In this document: positions 7,468 through 16,461 of the stretch, in pieces
Layout: each line of letters opens with the position of its first letter
Numbering within the stretch: position 1 is the stretch's first letter
Source: Bowmanella dokdonensis
GTDB taxonomy: Bacteria; Pseudomonadota; Gammaproteobacteria; Enterobacterales; Alteromonadaceae
Direction: 5' to 3'
NCBI RefSeq assembly: GCF_017254865.1
Contig: NZ_JAFKCV010000010.1
Location: forward strand, 1 to 64,000
Length of the DNA stretch: 64,000 nucleotides
The notes under the pieces: model-generated
Told to the model about the DNA's origin: nothing
What the model saw: only the letters and a program-made list of their open reading frames with translations
Database searches by the model: none
Translations under genes and position numbers: made by a program

Positions 7468-8490
7468 TTAAGACGACCAGGGGTGCAAGCGAAGACGAAG
7501 TTCATTGGGTGTGCAGCCTGTCCAGCGCTTGAAAGCCCGGCGAAAGTTGGTGGTGTCGGTAAAATGCAACTGACTGGCGATTTGCTCATTATTGCATTTT
7601 TTCACCCCCAGCAGATACAAAGCCTGTTGCCGGCCCACTTCATCCTGAAGTTGCTGGAAGCAAAAACCATGTTGTTTCAGGTGACGCTTGAAAGTGGCCG
7701 GACTGACCTCGAAACGGACCGCCAGGTTCTGAAGAGGCAGATTTCTGCTCCGGGCAATCTGTTGACGCACCGTCTCAATGAAACCCCGCTTCAGTTCCCC
7801 CCTTTGCATTCTGGCCTGATGAAAGGCATGCCGGACCAGTATCTGACTCGGATGGAGGAACGGTGTCTGCAGATGGACCAGGTCAAAGCCGATACTGAGC
7901 TGGGGCTGAGAAAACCGGCAGCGAAAGCCCAGGTTTTCCTCATACTCCTGAATATGCCTGGGTCGTGGATAAGGAAAATCGAATTGAAAAGGTATACGCT
8001 TGCCGGTGACCAGCCTGACGGCTGAAACCAGCGCAGTAAAGTAAGCCTCAATAACAAACTGGAACTGTTCGCCGCACCCTATGGCGTCAGAGGGAAGAAT
8101 ATAACAGCGGCCGGCATGCTGATGGTAACGCCCGTGAACAAAGGGACAAATTTGCATACGAAACAGGTCCAACAGCCGCAGAGCCTGTTCCAGATCCCGG
8201 CTGTGCAGAAATAGATTGGCCGCGGCTCCCAGGCTGCCGGGAAAAAGCCGTCTGCCCAGTTGGAAAGCCGTATCATGGCCGGGCACGAGTTTACGTATGT
8301 TGGCGATAAGCTTAAGGACCTGCGCCACGCTCAGCCGGGTGCCATTATCCCTGATATCCTCAATGAAGATTCCGGTACCCCGTAATAACCTGTTTCTGTC
8401 TACTCCCCGGCGCACTGCCAGATCCAATAAAGGCAAGGTCAGTTGCAGGGGGGGCAGAAACTTGTCATCCAGGCTGGCGTATTGCATCAA
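7468..8490 (-). CDS. AraC-family transcriptional regulator
   Basis: The gene encodes 340 aa. The C-terminal ~100 residues are a double helix-turn-helix AraC domain (RFEVSPATFKRHLKQHG...NNEQIASQLHFTDTTNFRRAFKRWTGCTPNELR). The N-terminal ~200 residues resemble the ligand-sensing domain of the arabinose-binding-like/OruR-type group. The start codon is 1 nt beyond the stop of the degenerate GGDEF gene, so the pair is translationally coupled. The target and inducer are not evident. The divergent phytate-type operon starting at 9703 lies beyond the GGDEF gene and is a possible target. Confidence 0.88.
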   Translation of the reverse strand: MMQYASLDDKFLPPLQLTLPLLDLAVRRGVDRNRLLRGTGIFIEDIRDNGTRLSVAQVLKLIANIRKLVPGHDTAFQLGRRLFPGSLGAAANLFLHSRDLEQALRLLDLFRMQICPFVHGRYHQHAGRCYILPSDAIGCGEQFQFVIEAYFTALVSAVRLVTGKRIPFQFDFPYPRPRHIQEYEENLGFRCRFSQPQLSIGFDLVHLQTPFLHPSQILVRHAFHQARMQRGELKRGFIETVRQQIARSRNLPLQNLAVRFEVSPATFKRHLKQHGFCFQQLQDEVGRQQALYLLGVKKCNNEQIASQLHFTDTTNFRRAFKRWTGCTPNELRLRLHPWSS

Positions 8491-8491
8491 C

Positions 8492-9394
8492 TCAGCCTTG
8501 TCCCTGCCTGGCCAGATCCAGTCGCTGGTTCACCCTGCCCAGCAAGTCTTCGACCCGGTCATCATCTCGTACCGACTCCACAGCGAAACTCAGGGTGTGA
8601 TATACCGCCTCCCCCGACTCTTTTACCTTGAATGCCAGATGCCTGATAGCGGTGCAAATCTGTTCGGCCAGCGTGCGGGCAGTGGCAGGCAGGGTGTCGG
8701 GTAGCATCAGGATGAATCTGTCACCAGCGTAGCGACAGGCAAGATCCGTCTGACGGATATTCATCAGGATCAGCTCTGAGATTTCTCTCAGCAGCCGGTC
8801 ACCTTCTGCATCACCATAACGGCGATTGAAGTGGTCAAAATCGTCTATATCCAGCATGACCACCGCCAGCCTGGCCGAGTTCGGGTCAGTCAGTTTATTG
8901 CTCAACTGCACGCGCATATAGTCGGCACTGTATAGCCGGGTTACCCAGTCCACCTGCAAATGTTCGCGATAGCGGGCTTCCCTTCGCCTGAGTTGTGCAT
9001 TCAGGGTCAGTTGCTCCTGATGCCACTGATAAAGGGCCCAGGTCATCATGATCATGCCAATAGGGGCGGGGATTGACTCAATCAGACTCAGCCAGTTGGC
9101 TTGCGGATAACGCATAAACTCGTCCAACAGGTCGAGCAAAGCGGAGAACATAAAAAAGCTCAGCCCCGATACCAGCAAACTGGTGACCCGTCCCGGAGGC
9201 CGACTGACCAGCAGGAAGAAAATCCACACTAAGGTTAGAAGTGCGATACCTCCTTCACCAGACACGTCCAGCCAGGAGATCTCCTGCCAGGACTTGGCAT
9301 TCCCCAGTGCCAGACTCAGAAAAAGGGCGGTAGTCATGACCAGCAGTACCATCATCACCAGCCGGGCATTTAGAGGGAGCAGGGAATAGTTCAT
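8492..9394 (-). CDS. membrane GGDEF-domain protein with degenerate active site (AGDRF) and intact I-site
   Basis: The gene encodes 300 aa from the ATG at 9394 (GGAAA ribosome site); a TTG at 9433 would add 13 residues. About four membrane helices (residues 8-125) precede a short linker and a C-terminal GGDEF domain (about 140-300). The metal-binding Asp region is present (LDIDDF, 181-186), but the signature reads AGDRF (223-227) instead of GG(D/E)EF, replacing the catalytic acidic residue with Arg. An RxxD inhibitory-site motif (RQTD, 214-217) stands exactly five residues upstream. The likely role is a c-di-GMP receptor rather than a cyclase. It is coupled to the AraC-family gene. Confidence 0.82.
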   Translation of the reverse strand: MNYSLLPLNARLVMMVLLVMTTALFLSLALGNAKSWQEISWLDVSGEGGIALLTLVWIFFLLVSRPPGRVTSLLVSGLSFFMFSALLDLLDEFMRYPQANWLSLIESIPAPIGMIMMTWALYQWHQEQLTLNAQLRRREARYREHLQVDWVTRLYSADYMRVQLSNKLTDPNSARLAVVMLDIDDFDHFNRRYGDAEGDRLLREISELILMNIRQTDLACRYAGDRFILMLPDTLPATARTLAEQICTAIRHLAFKVKESGEAVYHTLSFAVESVRDDDRVEDLLGRVNQRLDLARQGQG

Positions 9395-9629
9395 GCAGTT
9401 TTCCGGTTGAACACTCAGCGCGATGCTACTCAATCTTCGTTATTGCGAGCAGGGTCATTTTGGCTCAGCAATATGACAAAACAGTGATCTCAGTATCAGT
9501 TGTCCTGCCCCCCAGCCCGTTTTTTCCCGCCAGTACTGTGATGGGAGACAGGTCACTCGGGCTCATCCTTGTATTGGAAGAGCGCCCTTTGCAGGGAGAA
9601 ACGGCTCACTGCTGCTAAAAACAAGCCCT

Positions 9630-9647
9630 AATGTCATAAAATCGTCA
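9630..9647 (+). promoter_or_regulatory. candidate PHO box (PhoB site) of the phytase operon
   Basis: ATGTCAT-AAAA-TCGTCAT has the two 7-bp direct repeats and 4-bp A/T spacer of a PhoB box (consensus CTGTCAT-N4-CTGTCAT), matching 6/7 and 5/7. It lies 55 bp upstream of the TonB receptor start, a position suited to activation. The downstream genes are all phosphate-ester related, which supports PhoBR control. Confidence 0.6.
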
Positions 9648-9702
9648 TTGGTGTTCTCTAGCTTGCCGGCAAAACACAACCACGCACAGTAGAGGCACAC
9701 CG

Positions 9703-12411
9703 ATGAAATTCCATAAAACCCGTTTGACCCTGGCCTGTCTTAGCGCTTTGCTGACGGGTCAGGCCGTTGCTGATGAAGGTGCATTGCAAGGGAGGCTGAC
9801 CGACAAGCAGCAAAAAGCCTACTTTGAAGGTGCCAGCGTCAGAATCAAGGAACTCAACCTGAGCACTGTCACGCGCCGTGACGGGTCTTTTCGTTTCAAT
9901 ACTTTGCCTGCTGGCTCATACACCCTGGAGATCCGTTATCTGGGGGCTGACAAGATTGTGCGGCAGATCCAGATCAAAGAGGGGGAAACCCTTGAGCAGC
10001 GAATAGTGCTGGAATCGGAAGGTCAGGACCTGGAGTATCTGATTGTTTACGGCCAGCGCGCCGGCCAGGCCGGGGCACTGAATATGCAACGCACCGCAGA
10101 CAACCTCAAGTCCGTCGTCTCCGCCGATGCCATCGGCCAGTTTCCAGACCAGAACGCCGCAGAAGCACTGCAGCGCCTGCCGGGATTGTCCATTGAGCGG
10201 GATCAGGGAGAGGGACGTTTTGTCGGTATCCGTGGTATCGACCCCAACCTCAACAATGTCACCATCAACGGCATGAATATCCCCTCTCCGGAGGCGGGAG
10301 TGCGTTCTGTGGCCCTGGATGTGATTCCTGCTGAGTTGATCGAAGGCCTGGAAGTGACCAAGGCGGTGACGCCGGATATGGATGCCGATGCCATCGGGGG
10401 AACGGTGGAAGTTAAAAGTCTGAGTGCATTTGACCGCGGTGGACGAAGCGCCAGCCTGACGGTTCAGGCCAGCCACAATGAGCTGCGCAGCAAGACCAGT
10501 CCCAAGCTGTCCGGCAGTTTCACAGAATTGCTGGATATGGGAGATAAAGAGGACGTGTTTGGCGTGGCGCTGGCTGTCTCCTGGTTTGATCGGGAATTCG
10601 GCTCTGACAATATCGAAAGCAACGGCGACGACGAAATCGAGCAACGCTACTACGGCGTCGCCCGTGAACGTATTGGCGCGGCGGTCAACCTGGACTACCG
10701 GCCGGATTTCGACAACCAGTATTATCTGCGAACCCTCTACAGCCGCTTCTCCGACGACGAATACCGTCAGGCCAATACTTTTGTATTTGATGATGAAGAA
10801 TCCGAAATTGAGCGCGGTACTAAAGACAGATATGAAGTTCAGGAAATTCTGTCTTTGAGTGCCGGTGGTGAGCATCAACTGGACAGTTGGCATATGGGCT
10901 ATCAACTTGGCTACGCACAGTCCTCAGAGGACGAACCGGATGCCCTTTATTACAGCTTTATCGGTGAGGGCTTCGATATTTCTTCCGATTTTGCCGGCCC
11001 GATCCCAACCATCACCCAGGATACGGCCGCCATGGATCTGGCTAACTATGAGGTGGATGAGGTCGCATTTGAAGACAATTTGTCAGAGGATGAGGAAATC
11101 AGCTTCAAGCTGGATATCAGCCGTGATATCAAACTGGTGGGTCACTCTGCCCAGCTCAAGTTCGGCGGTAAATACCGTACCCGGGAGAAAACCACCGATG
11201 CCAATATTTTTATCTACGACGGTGACTTTGACGAGCTGAGCCCAGGCCAATTCACCGCCAGCAGCCCTGATTGGGGCTTGGGCAACTTCGGCCCGGGAGC
11301 AGACCGTGGTGGACTAAGACAACACTTCAACCTCAATCGCAGCAATCTGGAGCTGGCAGTGCTGGATTCGGAACTGGAATCCAACGGGGCATCATATCGT
11401 AGTGAGGAAGATATCTTTGCCGCCTATCTGATGGGTAAGGTCGATATCGACAGTCTGCGTATCGTCGCCGGCTACAGGTACGAAAGCACGGACTTTTCCA
11501 CGGCCGGTCAGCGGGTAGAGCTGGTGGAAGATGAACAGAATGACGTGGAAGAGGTAATCAATGCACCCTGGACCAGTGAAAAAGACTACAGTCACTTGCT
11601 GCCCAGTTTGAACCTGCGTTACGAATTCAGCGAAAAACTGATTGGTCGTTTTGCCTATACCCAGACCATCGCCCGTCCCAAATTTGAAGATTCTGCAGCT
11701 TTTCAGATTATCGAAAGCAGCACCGAAGAAAACGACGATGGCGAATTTGAAACGGAACGGGAAGCCGAGGTAGGGAACCCGGAGCTTGAGCCGTTCGAAT
11801 CAGACAATATCGATGTTGCCATCGAGTACTATCCCGGCAGCATCGGGGTATTGTCGGCCGGCTATTTCCACAAAAGTATCGATAACTTCGTGATACTGGC
11901 AGATGTGTCTGAGCTGGATGCCTGGAAGGGTTTTGACGAGGTAATCCAGCCCATCAACGGTGAGCGGGCTAAGGTACAGGGCGTTGAGTTGTCTTGGGTG
12001 AAGAGCTTCGACAATGGTTTGTTGATTGCGGCGAACGCGACCTTATCGGATTCCGAGGCGGTGACCTTTTTGGACGGCGAACGTTTTGAAACCAGCCTGC
12101 CGAATCAGTCTGACAAAGTGGGAAACCTGACCCTCGGCTATGAGGATCATGCCTGGAGTCTGCGTCTGACCCTGAGTCACAAGAGTGAAAACCTCGAGGA
12201 AATCGATGGTGACATGCTGCGCATGGAAGACAGCCATCAGCAACTGGATTTCAGCGGCAAGTACTATATCAATCAGCAGATGCATCTGTATTTCAATGCC
12301 ATCAACCTGAATGATGAGCCTTATTATCACTACTTTGACAGCCGCACAGTCAATGCGCAGTACGAAGAGTATGGTCGTACCTTTGAACTGGGATTCAGTT
12401 GGACCCTGTAA
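9703..12411 (+). CDS. TonB-dependent outer-membrane receptor (phytate/organophosphate locus)
   Basis: The gene encodes 902 aa. A signal peptide (about 1-23, cleaved after AVA) is followed by a carboxypeptidase-regulatory-like beta domain (about 27-95), a plug domain (SADAIGQFPDQNAAEALQR, RGIDPNLNNVTINGM, AIGGTVEV) and a 22-strand barrel ending in ELGFSWTL with a terminal hydrophobic residue. It belongs to the large TonB receptor group of Alteromonadales and Caulobacter/Xanthomonas type. The role is energised uptake of a substrate across the outer membrane, powered by TonB-ExbBD elsewhere. The adjacent phosphatase and phytase genes imply a phosphorylated organic substrate such as phytate or metal-phytate. 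That substrate is inference. Confidence 0.9.
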   Translation: MKFHKTRLTLACLSALLTGQAVADEGALQGRLTDKQQKAYFEGASVRIKELNLSTVTRRDGSFRFNTLPAGSYTLEIRYLGADKIVRQIQIKEGETLEQRIVLESEGQDLEYLIVYGQRAGQAGALNMQRTADNLKSVVSADAIGQFPDQNAAEALQRLPGLSIERDQGEGRFVGIRGIDPNLNNVTINGMNIPSPEAGVRSVALDVIPAELIEGLEVTKAVTPDMDADAIGGTVEVKSLSAFDRGGRSASLTVQASHNELRSKTSPKLSGSFTELLDMGDKEDVFGVALAVSWFDREFGSDNIESNGDDEIEQRYYGVARERIGAAVNLDYRPDFDNQYYLRTLYSRFSDDEYRQANTFVFDDEESEIERGTKDRYEVQEILSLSAGGEHQLDSWHMGYQLGYAQSSEDEPDALYYSFIGEGFDISSDFAGPIPTITQDTAAMDLANYEVDEVAFEDNLSEDEEISFKLDISRDIKLVGHSAQLKFGGKYRTREKTTDANIFIYDGDFDELSPGQFTASSPDWGLGNFGPGADRGGLRQHFNLNRSNLELAVLDSELESNGASYRSEEDIFAAYLMGKVDIDSLRIVAGYRYESTDFSTAGQRVELVEDEQNDVEEVINAPWTSEKDYSHLLPSLNLRYEFSEKLIGRFAYTQTIARPKFEDSAAFQIIESSTEENDDGEFETEREAEVGNPELEPFESDNIDVAIEYYPGSIGVLSAGYFHKSIDNFVILADVSELDAWKGFDEVIQPINGERAKVQGVELSWVKSFDNGLLIAANATLSDSEAVTFLDGERFETSLPNQSDKVGNLTLGYEDHAWSLRLTLSHKSENLEEIDGDMLRMEDSHQQLDFSGKYYINQQMHLYFNAINLNDEPYYHYFDSRTVNAQYEEYGRTFELGFSWTL

Positions 12412-12463
12412 GCCGGGAGAGTCACATCAGTGCGGGAGCTTTGACCCCGCATGGAGTCTGAAG

Positions 12464-13444
12464 ATGTACAAAAAACTACTACTGTTGTGCGGCCTGCTGC
12501 TCACCCTGTTGGGTCACGCCGCGCCCACTTATGATGAGAGACTGTATGCCAGTCAGCAGATACAGGGACTGAAGGTCAATGAAAAGGCCTTGCACTTCCT
12601 GGTGCTGGGGGATTGGGGGCGCAACGGTCACTACCGGCAACAAGACGTGGCCCACTGGATGGAAATCGCCATGCATCAGTTGGATGGGGAGCTTATCGTC
12701 ACCACGGGCGATAACTTTTATCCGGATGGCGTGGCCAGTGTAAAGGATCCCTATTGGAGCAGTTCCTATGAGAACATTTATCAGGGACCTAATCTGTTCC
12801 GACCCTGGTACGTTACCCTGGGTAACCATGACTATCGCGGCAATGTACAGGCGCAAATCGATTACAGTCAGATCAGCCAGCGGTGGAACCTTCCGGCCCG
12901 CTACTACAGTCGCACTTTTGCGTTGCCCGACTCCGAAGAGGAAGTCCTGATCCTCTTTATCGATACCAACCCACTGGAGCCCCAGTACCAGAACCGGGAA
13001 AAATATCTGGCGACCCAGTCAGAAAATGCCAGGATTCAAATGGTTTGGATAGAGACCCAGCTTGCGGGTTCCAATGCCCGCTGGAAGCTGGTGGTGGGCC
13101 ATCATCCCCTGTACAGCAGTGGCAAGCGATACGGCACCACCGACGGTATCCGCCAGGTGCTGGAGCCGATGCTTGAGCGACACCAGGTCGATGCCTATAT
13201 CGCCGGTCATGAACATGACCTGCAGCACAACCAACCAGAAGGCAAGCAGGTTGCCCATCTGGTCTCAGGAGGTGGCTCGTCCCTCAGGCCGGTAGCAGAA
13301 CGGGAGTTTACCCGCTTCGCCAAAGGCACTGCTGGATTTATGGCGCTGTCTGTCAGCCCCGCCCGGATATTGGTACAGATGATCGACGCCGAGGGCCAGT
13401 TGCTGTACTTCACGTCCCTGACCAAGGAATCAATAAAGCAATGA
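12464..13444 (+). CDS. exported metallophosphoesterase (purple acid phosphatase-like)
   Basis: The gene encodes 326 aa. The start at 12464 opens onto a signal peptide (MYKKLLLLCGLLLTLLGHAA); longer in-frame starts would lie inside the receptor gene. Metallophosphoesterase motifs appear in order: LGDWGRNG (about 46), TGDNFYPDG, LGNHDYRG, VVGHHPLYSSG, AGHEHDLQH. The GDWG / GDNFY / GNHDY set is that of tartrate-resistant (ACP5-like) acid phosphatases. It probably removes phosphate from inositol phosphates or other monoesters in the periplasm. Its TGA stop overlaps the ATG of the phytase (ATGA), so the two are translationally coupled. Confidence 0.9.
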   Translation: MYKKLLLLCGLLLTLLGHAAPTYDERLYASQQIQGLKVNEKALHFLVLGDWGRNGHYRQQDVAHWMEIAMHQLDGELIVTTGDNFYPDGVASVKDPYWSSSYENIYQGPNLFRPWYVTLGNHDYRGNVQAQIDYSQISQRWNLPARYYSRTFALPDSEEEVLILFIDTNPLEPQYQNREKYLATQSENARIQMVWIETQLAGSNARWKLVVGHHPLYSSGKRYGTTDGIRQVLEPMLERHQVDAYIAGHEHDLQHNQPEGKQVAHLVSGGGSSLRPVAEREFTRFAKGTAGFMALSVSPARILVQMIDAEGQLLYFTSLTKESIKQ

Positions 13445-15354
13445 AAAGACAGTTATTTTTTATCAGCCTACTGGCCCTGCTGCCGCCCATAATCGCATTG
13501 GCAGCCTCTTCCGGCTTAACGGTGCAGAGGCTTTATCAGGCAAAGAACCTGCAAGGGCAGCAAATCCAACCCATCGAGAGACAAAATGGTCGGTTCCTGA
13601 TTATTAGCAGCGAGTCACAGGGGCTGATGCTGCTGGACGATAACAACCAGGTGCTGAGCCGGGTAGCGGGTAACTTCGAGACCTTAAGCTGGCTGCCTGA
13701 TCTGCAGTTTGACGGAAAGTCGATGGATCTGCTTGCTGCCATTGAGAACGAAACAGGGGAAGTACGACTGATGACACTGGACTGGCAGGGCCCGTTACTA
13801 AAACCGCTGAACAGTCTGACCTACCCTGAGGCACAGCTTGAGACCCTTTGCCTGTGTCGCCATCCGCAGACAGGCCATGTATCGCTATTCAGTCTGGATG
13901 TGCTGGGTATGGCCCAGGAACGCCTTGTCTTTGATGGCGAGAATCAGCAATGGGTTGATTTGCTGGTCCGCAGCTTTCCTGGTGTGGTCAATGCCAAAGA
14001 CTGTGTGGTGGATGCGGCAAGTGGCAGCCTGTATGTGGCAGAAGAGTCCATCGGGGTGTGGCGGTATCCGGCAGATATGGAGCAGGACGCCACCAGAGAG
14101 CCAGTGGCCATGGTGGTGCCTTTTGGTGAGCTGGCAGCGGAGATTACCGATCTGGCACTGCTGGACGATGGCACGCTGCTGATCACCAGCTCTCAGGCAA
14201 AGAGCCTGACTTTGTATCGCCGGGACGGCCAAAGCCGCACTGTTAAACTGCAGGGGCTGGATGAGCCGGAAGCTATAACCGGCCTTATTAAGGCTAATGG
14301 GCTGGATCTGTATCTGTATGATGAAAGCCTGGATGGTTATTACTTTGCCAGGATGACTGACTTTAAGGCCGACATTGCCACTGTCAGCCAAACCATTGCT
14401 GTGGTGCCTGCCAGTGGGCAGACTGATCCTGTGGCCAGATTTGGCGATGCCGCTGACGATCCTGCCATTTGGTTGAATCGCCAGCAAGCTGACAGAAGCC
14501 TTATTCTGGGCACCGACAAACGGGCGGGCCTGATGGTCTATGAGTTAAATGGCAAGCTGGTCCAGCAACTGCCGGTGGGCAGACTGAATAACGTGGATTT
14601 ACGTTACGGCCTGATGCTGAACGGTCAGACAATGGATGTGGCTGCGGCCAGCAACCGTACCCAAAACAGTATCAGCCTGTTTGGGATTGAACCCAGCTCT
14701 GGCTCAGTGTCCCATCTTAGCGATATTCCCACCAGTCTGGACGAGGTATACGGGCTTTGCATGTATCAGTCAGCCACCGGCACCTATGTATTTGTCAATG
14801 ATACCGATGGCCGTTTCCAACAGTTCAGGGTGAAGCAAAAGCAGGGGCGGTTAGCCGGTGAGTTAGTGCGTGAATTTGCCGTTGCCAGCCAGCCTGAAGG
14901 TTGTGTGGCAGATGACAGCACAGGCGATCTCTACCTTGGCGAGGAAGGCGAGGGGATCTGGCATACCAGCGCCGAGCCTGGTGTTACGACATTGCGTCAG
15001 GTGGCCTCTGTTGGTGGGCATTTGCATGCCGATGTGGAGGGAATGGGCATTTACCGGACCCAGGATCAGGCCCTGCTCATTGTATCCAGCCAGGGGAATG
15101 ACAGTTATCTGGCTTTCGATCTCAATCAGGACTTTGCCTATGCTGGCCGTTTCCGCATCGGCCTGAACCTGCAACAGGGCATTGACGGCGCATCAGAAAC
15201 CGATGGCCTGGAGGTGACTTCAGCCAGTCTGGGGGGGCGCTATCCACAGGGGCTGCTGGTGGTGCAGGATGGCCGCAACCGGCTGCCACAACGCCCTCAG
15301 AACTTTAAACTGGTGGACTGGAGGCAGGTTGCGATGGTGCTGGAGTCCCAGTAA
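13441..15354 (+). CDS. beta-propeller phytase (3-phytase) with duplicated propeller domains
   Basis: The gene encodes 637 aa with an N-terminal signal peptide (about 1-20). The C-terminal half (about 320-637) is a typical beta-propeller phytase: DDPAIWLN, GTDKRAGLMVYEL, GRLNNVDLRYG, EGCVADDSTGDLYLGEEGEGIW, VEGMGIY. These carry the calcium and phosphate ligands that hydrolyse phytate. The N-terminal half (about 25-310) repeats the same fold in diverged form (CVVDAASGSLYVAEESIGVW). This is the dual-domain layout known from some marine phytases, where the degenerate domain assists the active one. It is the last gene of the receptor-phosphatase-phytase operon. The stop lies 1 nt from the convergent yqaA end. 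Confidence 0.92.
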   Translation: MKRQLFFISLLALLPPIIALAASSGLTVQRLYQAKNLQGQQIQPIERQNGRFLIISSESQGLMLLDDNNQVLSRVAGNFETLSWLPDLQFDGKSMDLLAAIENETGEVRLMTLDWQGPLLKPLNSLTYPEAQLETLCLCRHPQTGHVSLFSLDVLGMAQERLVFDGENQQWVDLLVRSFPGVVNAKDCVVDAASGSLYVAEESIGVWRYPADMEQDATREPVAMVVPFGELAAEITDLALLDDGTLLITSSQAKSLTLYRRDGQSRTVKLQGLDEPEAITGLIKANGLDLYLYDESLDGYYFARMTDFKADIATVSQTIAVVPASGQTDPVARFGDAADDPAIWLNRQQADRSLILGTDKRAGLMVYELNGKLVQQLPVGRLNNVDLRYGLMLNGQTMDVAAASNRTQNSISLFGIEPSSGSVSHLSDIPTSLDEVYGLCMYQSATGTYVFVNDTDGRFQQFRVKQKQGRLAGELVREFAVASQPEGCVADDSTGDLYLGEEGEGIWHTSAEPGVTTLRQVASVGGHLHADVEGMGIYRTQDQALLIVSSQGNDSYLAFDLNQDFAYAGRFRIGLNLQQGIDGASETDGLEVTSASLGGRYPQGLLVVQDGRNRLPQRPQNFKLVDWRQVAMVLESQ

Positions 15355-15355
15355 C

Positions 15356-15781
15356 TCACAGCAGGGTCTGGGTAGAGAAATAAAACACCAGTATGTAGCG
15401 GATCCCTTTACCCAGTCCCACCAGGATCAGAAACGGCAATATCCTGACCCGCATCACGCCGGCGATAAAGGTCAGGGCATCGCCGCCGATCGGCAGCCAG
15501 GAAAACAGCAGGCTCCAGACCCCATAGCGGTTAAACCAGCGCTGCATGCGCTCAATCTGCTTGTCTTTAAAGTAAAACCAGCGTCTGTCTTTAAAGTGCA
15601 ACAGGTAGCGGCCCAATACCCAGTTGACCAGCGCACCCAGGGTGTTGCCGGCTGTGGCGACCAGGATCAGCAACGGCCCCGGCTCTCCCTGACGGGCCAG
15701 GGCGAATAACACCACTTCAGAGTAGAATGGCAGCACTGTGGCAGCCAGAAAGGATGAGCTGAACAGGAGGAAATAACTCAT
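15356..15781 (-). CDS. yqaA: YqaA-family (VTT/DedA-like) membrane protein
   Basis: The gene encodes 141 aa with about four membrane segments. The motifs FYSEVVLFALA, GNTLGALVNWVLGRYL and SWLPIGGDALTFIAGVMR match the YqaA subfamily of SNARE-associated/DedA proteins. These are inner-membrane proteins linked to membrane homeostasis and probably lipid-carrier flipping. Its start overlaps the stop of the amidotransferase gene by 4 nt, making it the last gene of a coupled three-gene operon. Confidence 0.88.
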   Translation of the reverse strand: MSYFLLFSSSFLAATVLPFYSEVVLFALARQGEPGPLLILVATAGNTLGALVNWVLGRYLLHFKDRRWFYFKDKQIERMQRWFNRYGVWSLLFSWLPIGGDALTFIAGVMRVRILPFLILVGLGKGIRYILVFYFSTQTLL

Positions 15782-16461
15782 TCGGGGACTATCCGGTTAG
15801 ATTTCTGTGTCTGCCCGATCAACCAGCGAAACAGGTTGATCTGCGCCGACAAATAAAACAGATATTCCGGATGCCACTGGACGCCCAACCAGGGCAGGGT
15901 GCGATGTTCGATAGCCTGAATGAAGCCATCCGCATCCCTGCCTGCCGCGTCGAATCCATCACCAATCCGATCAATGGCCTGATGATGAATACTGTTGATC
16001 TTAATCTGTTCGGCGTTGAGCAATCTGGCCGTCAGGCTGCCTGAATCCAACTGTACTGCCTTCCTGGGCAGCAACATCACTCCGTTAGGAGTAAGCTGCC
16101 GCCTGGAGGCGATATCCTGATACAAATCCCCCCCCAGGGTAATGTTCATTAGTTGGCATCCGCGGCAGATTCCCAGCACAGGCAGGGAAGCTTGTCTTGC
16201 AAAGGCAAGGGTACGGTATTCCAACTTATCCCGGGGTAAATCGTACTTGTCGTCTGCCTGGGGCATCTGACCATAGAGGGACGGTGCCAGATCACTACCA
16301 CCACTGATGACCAGTCCATCCAGAATCTGCACCTCGACTCCATGCCTGGCACTGATGCGTACTGCCTTTCCACCAGCCTTGTTGATACAGTGGCGAATTG
16401 CCCACCAGGGCGGACACCAGATCCCTGCGTGAGTGGTCACACCGATGAGAGGGCGCGTCAT
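15778..16461 (-). CDS. class-I glutamine amidotransferase-like protein (peptidase C26, PuuD-like)
   Basis: The gene encodes 227 aa. The catalytic triad region is visible: nucleophile Cys in GICRGCQLMN and His in GVQWHPEY near the C-terminus with the following acidic residue. SGGSDLAPSLYG forms the oxyanion loop. Such enzymes hydrolyse gamma-glutamyl amides (gamma-glutamyl-GABA in E. coli PuuD). No other putrescine-pathway genes are nearby, so the substrate is open. It overlaps the AI-2E permease gene by 4 nt upstream and yqaA by 4 nt downstream. Confidence 0.87.
   Translation of the reverse strand: MTRPLIGVTTHAGIWCPPWWAIRHCINKAGGKAVRISARHGVEVQILDGLVISGGSDLAPSLYGQMPQADDKYDLPRDKLEYRTLAFARQASLPVLGICRGCQLMNITLGGDLYQDIASRRQLTPNGVMLLPRKAVQLDSGSLTARLLNAEQIKINSIHHQAIDRIGDGFDAAGRDADGFIQAIEHRTLPWLGVQWHPEYLFYLSAQINLFRWLIGQTQKSNRIVPE

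Noticed and set aside
9916-10905. 329-aa minus-strand ORF
   Set aside because: Antisense to the TonB receptor; composition follows the receptor codons.
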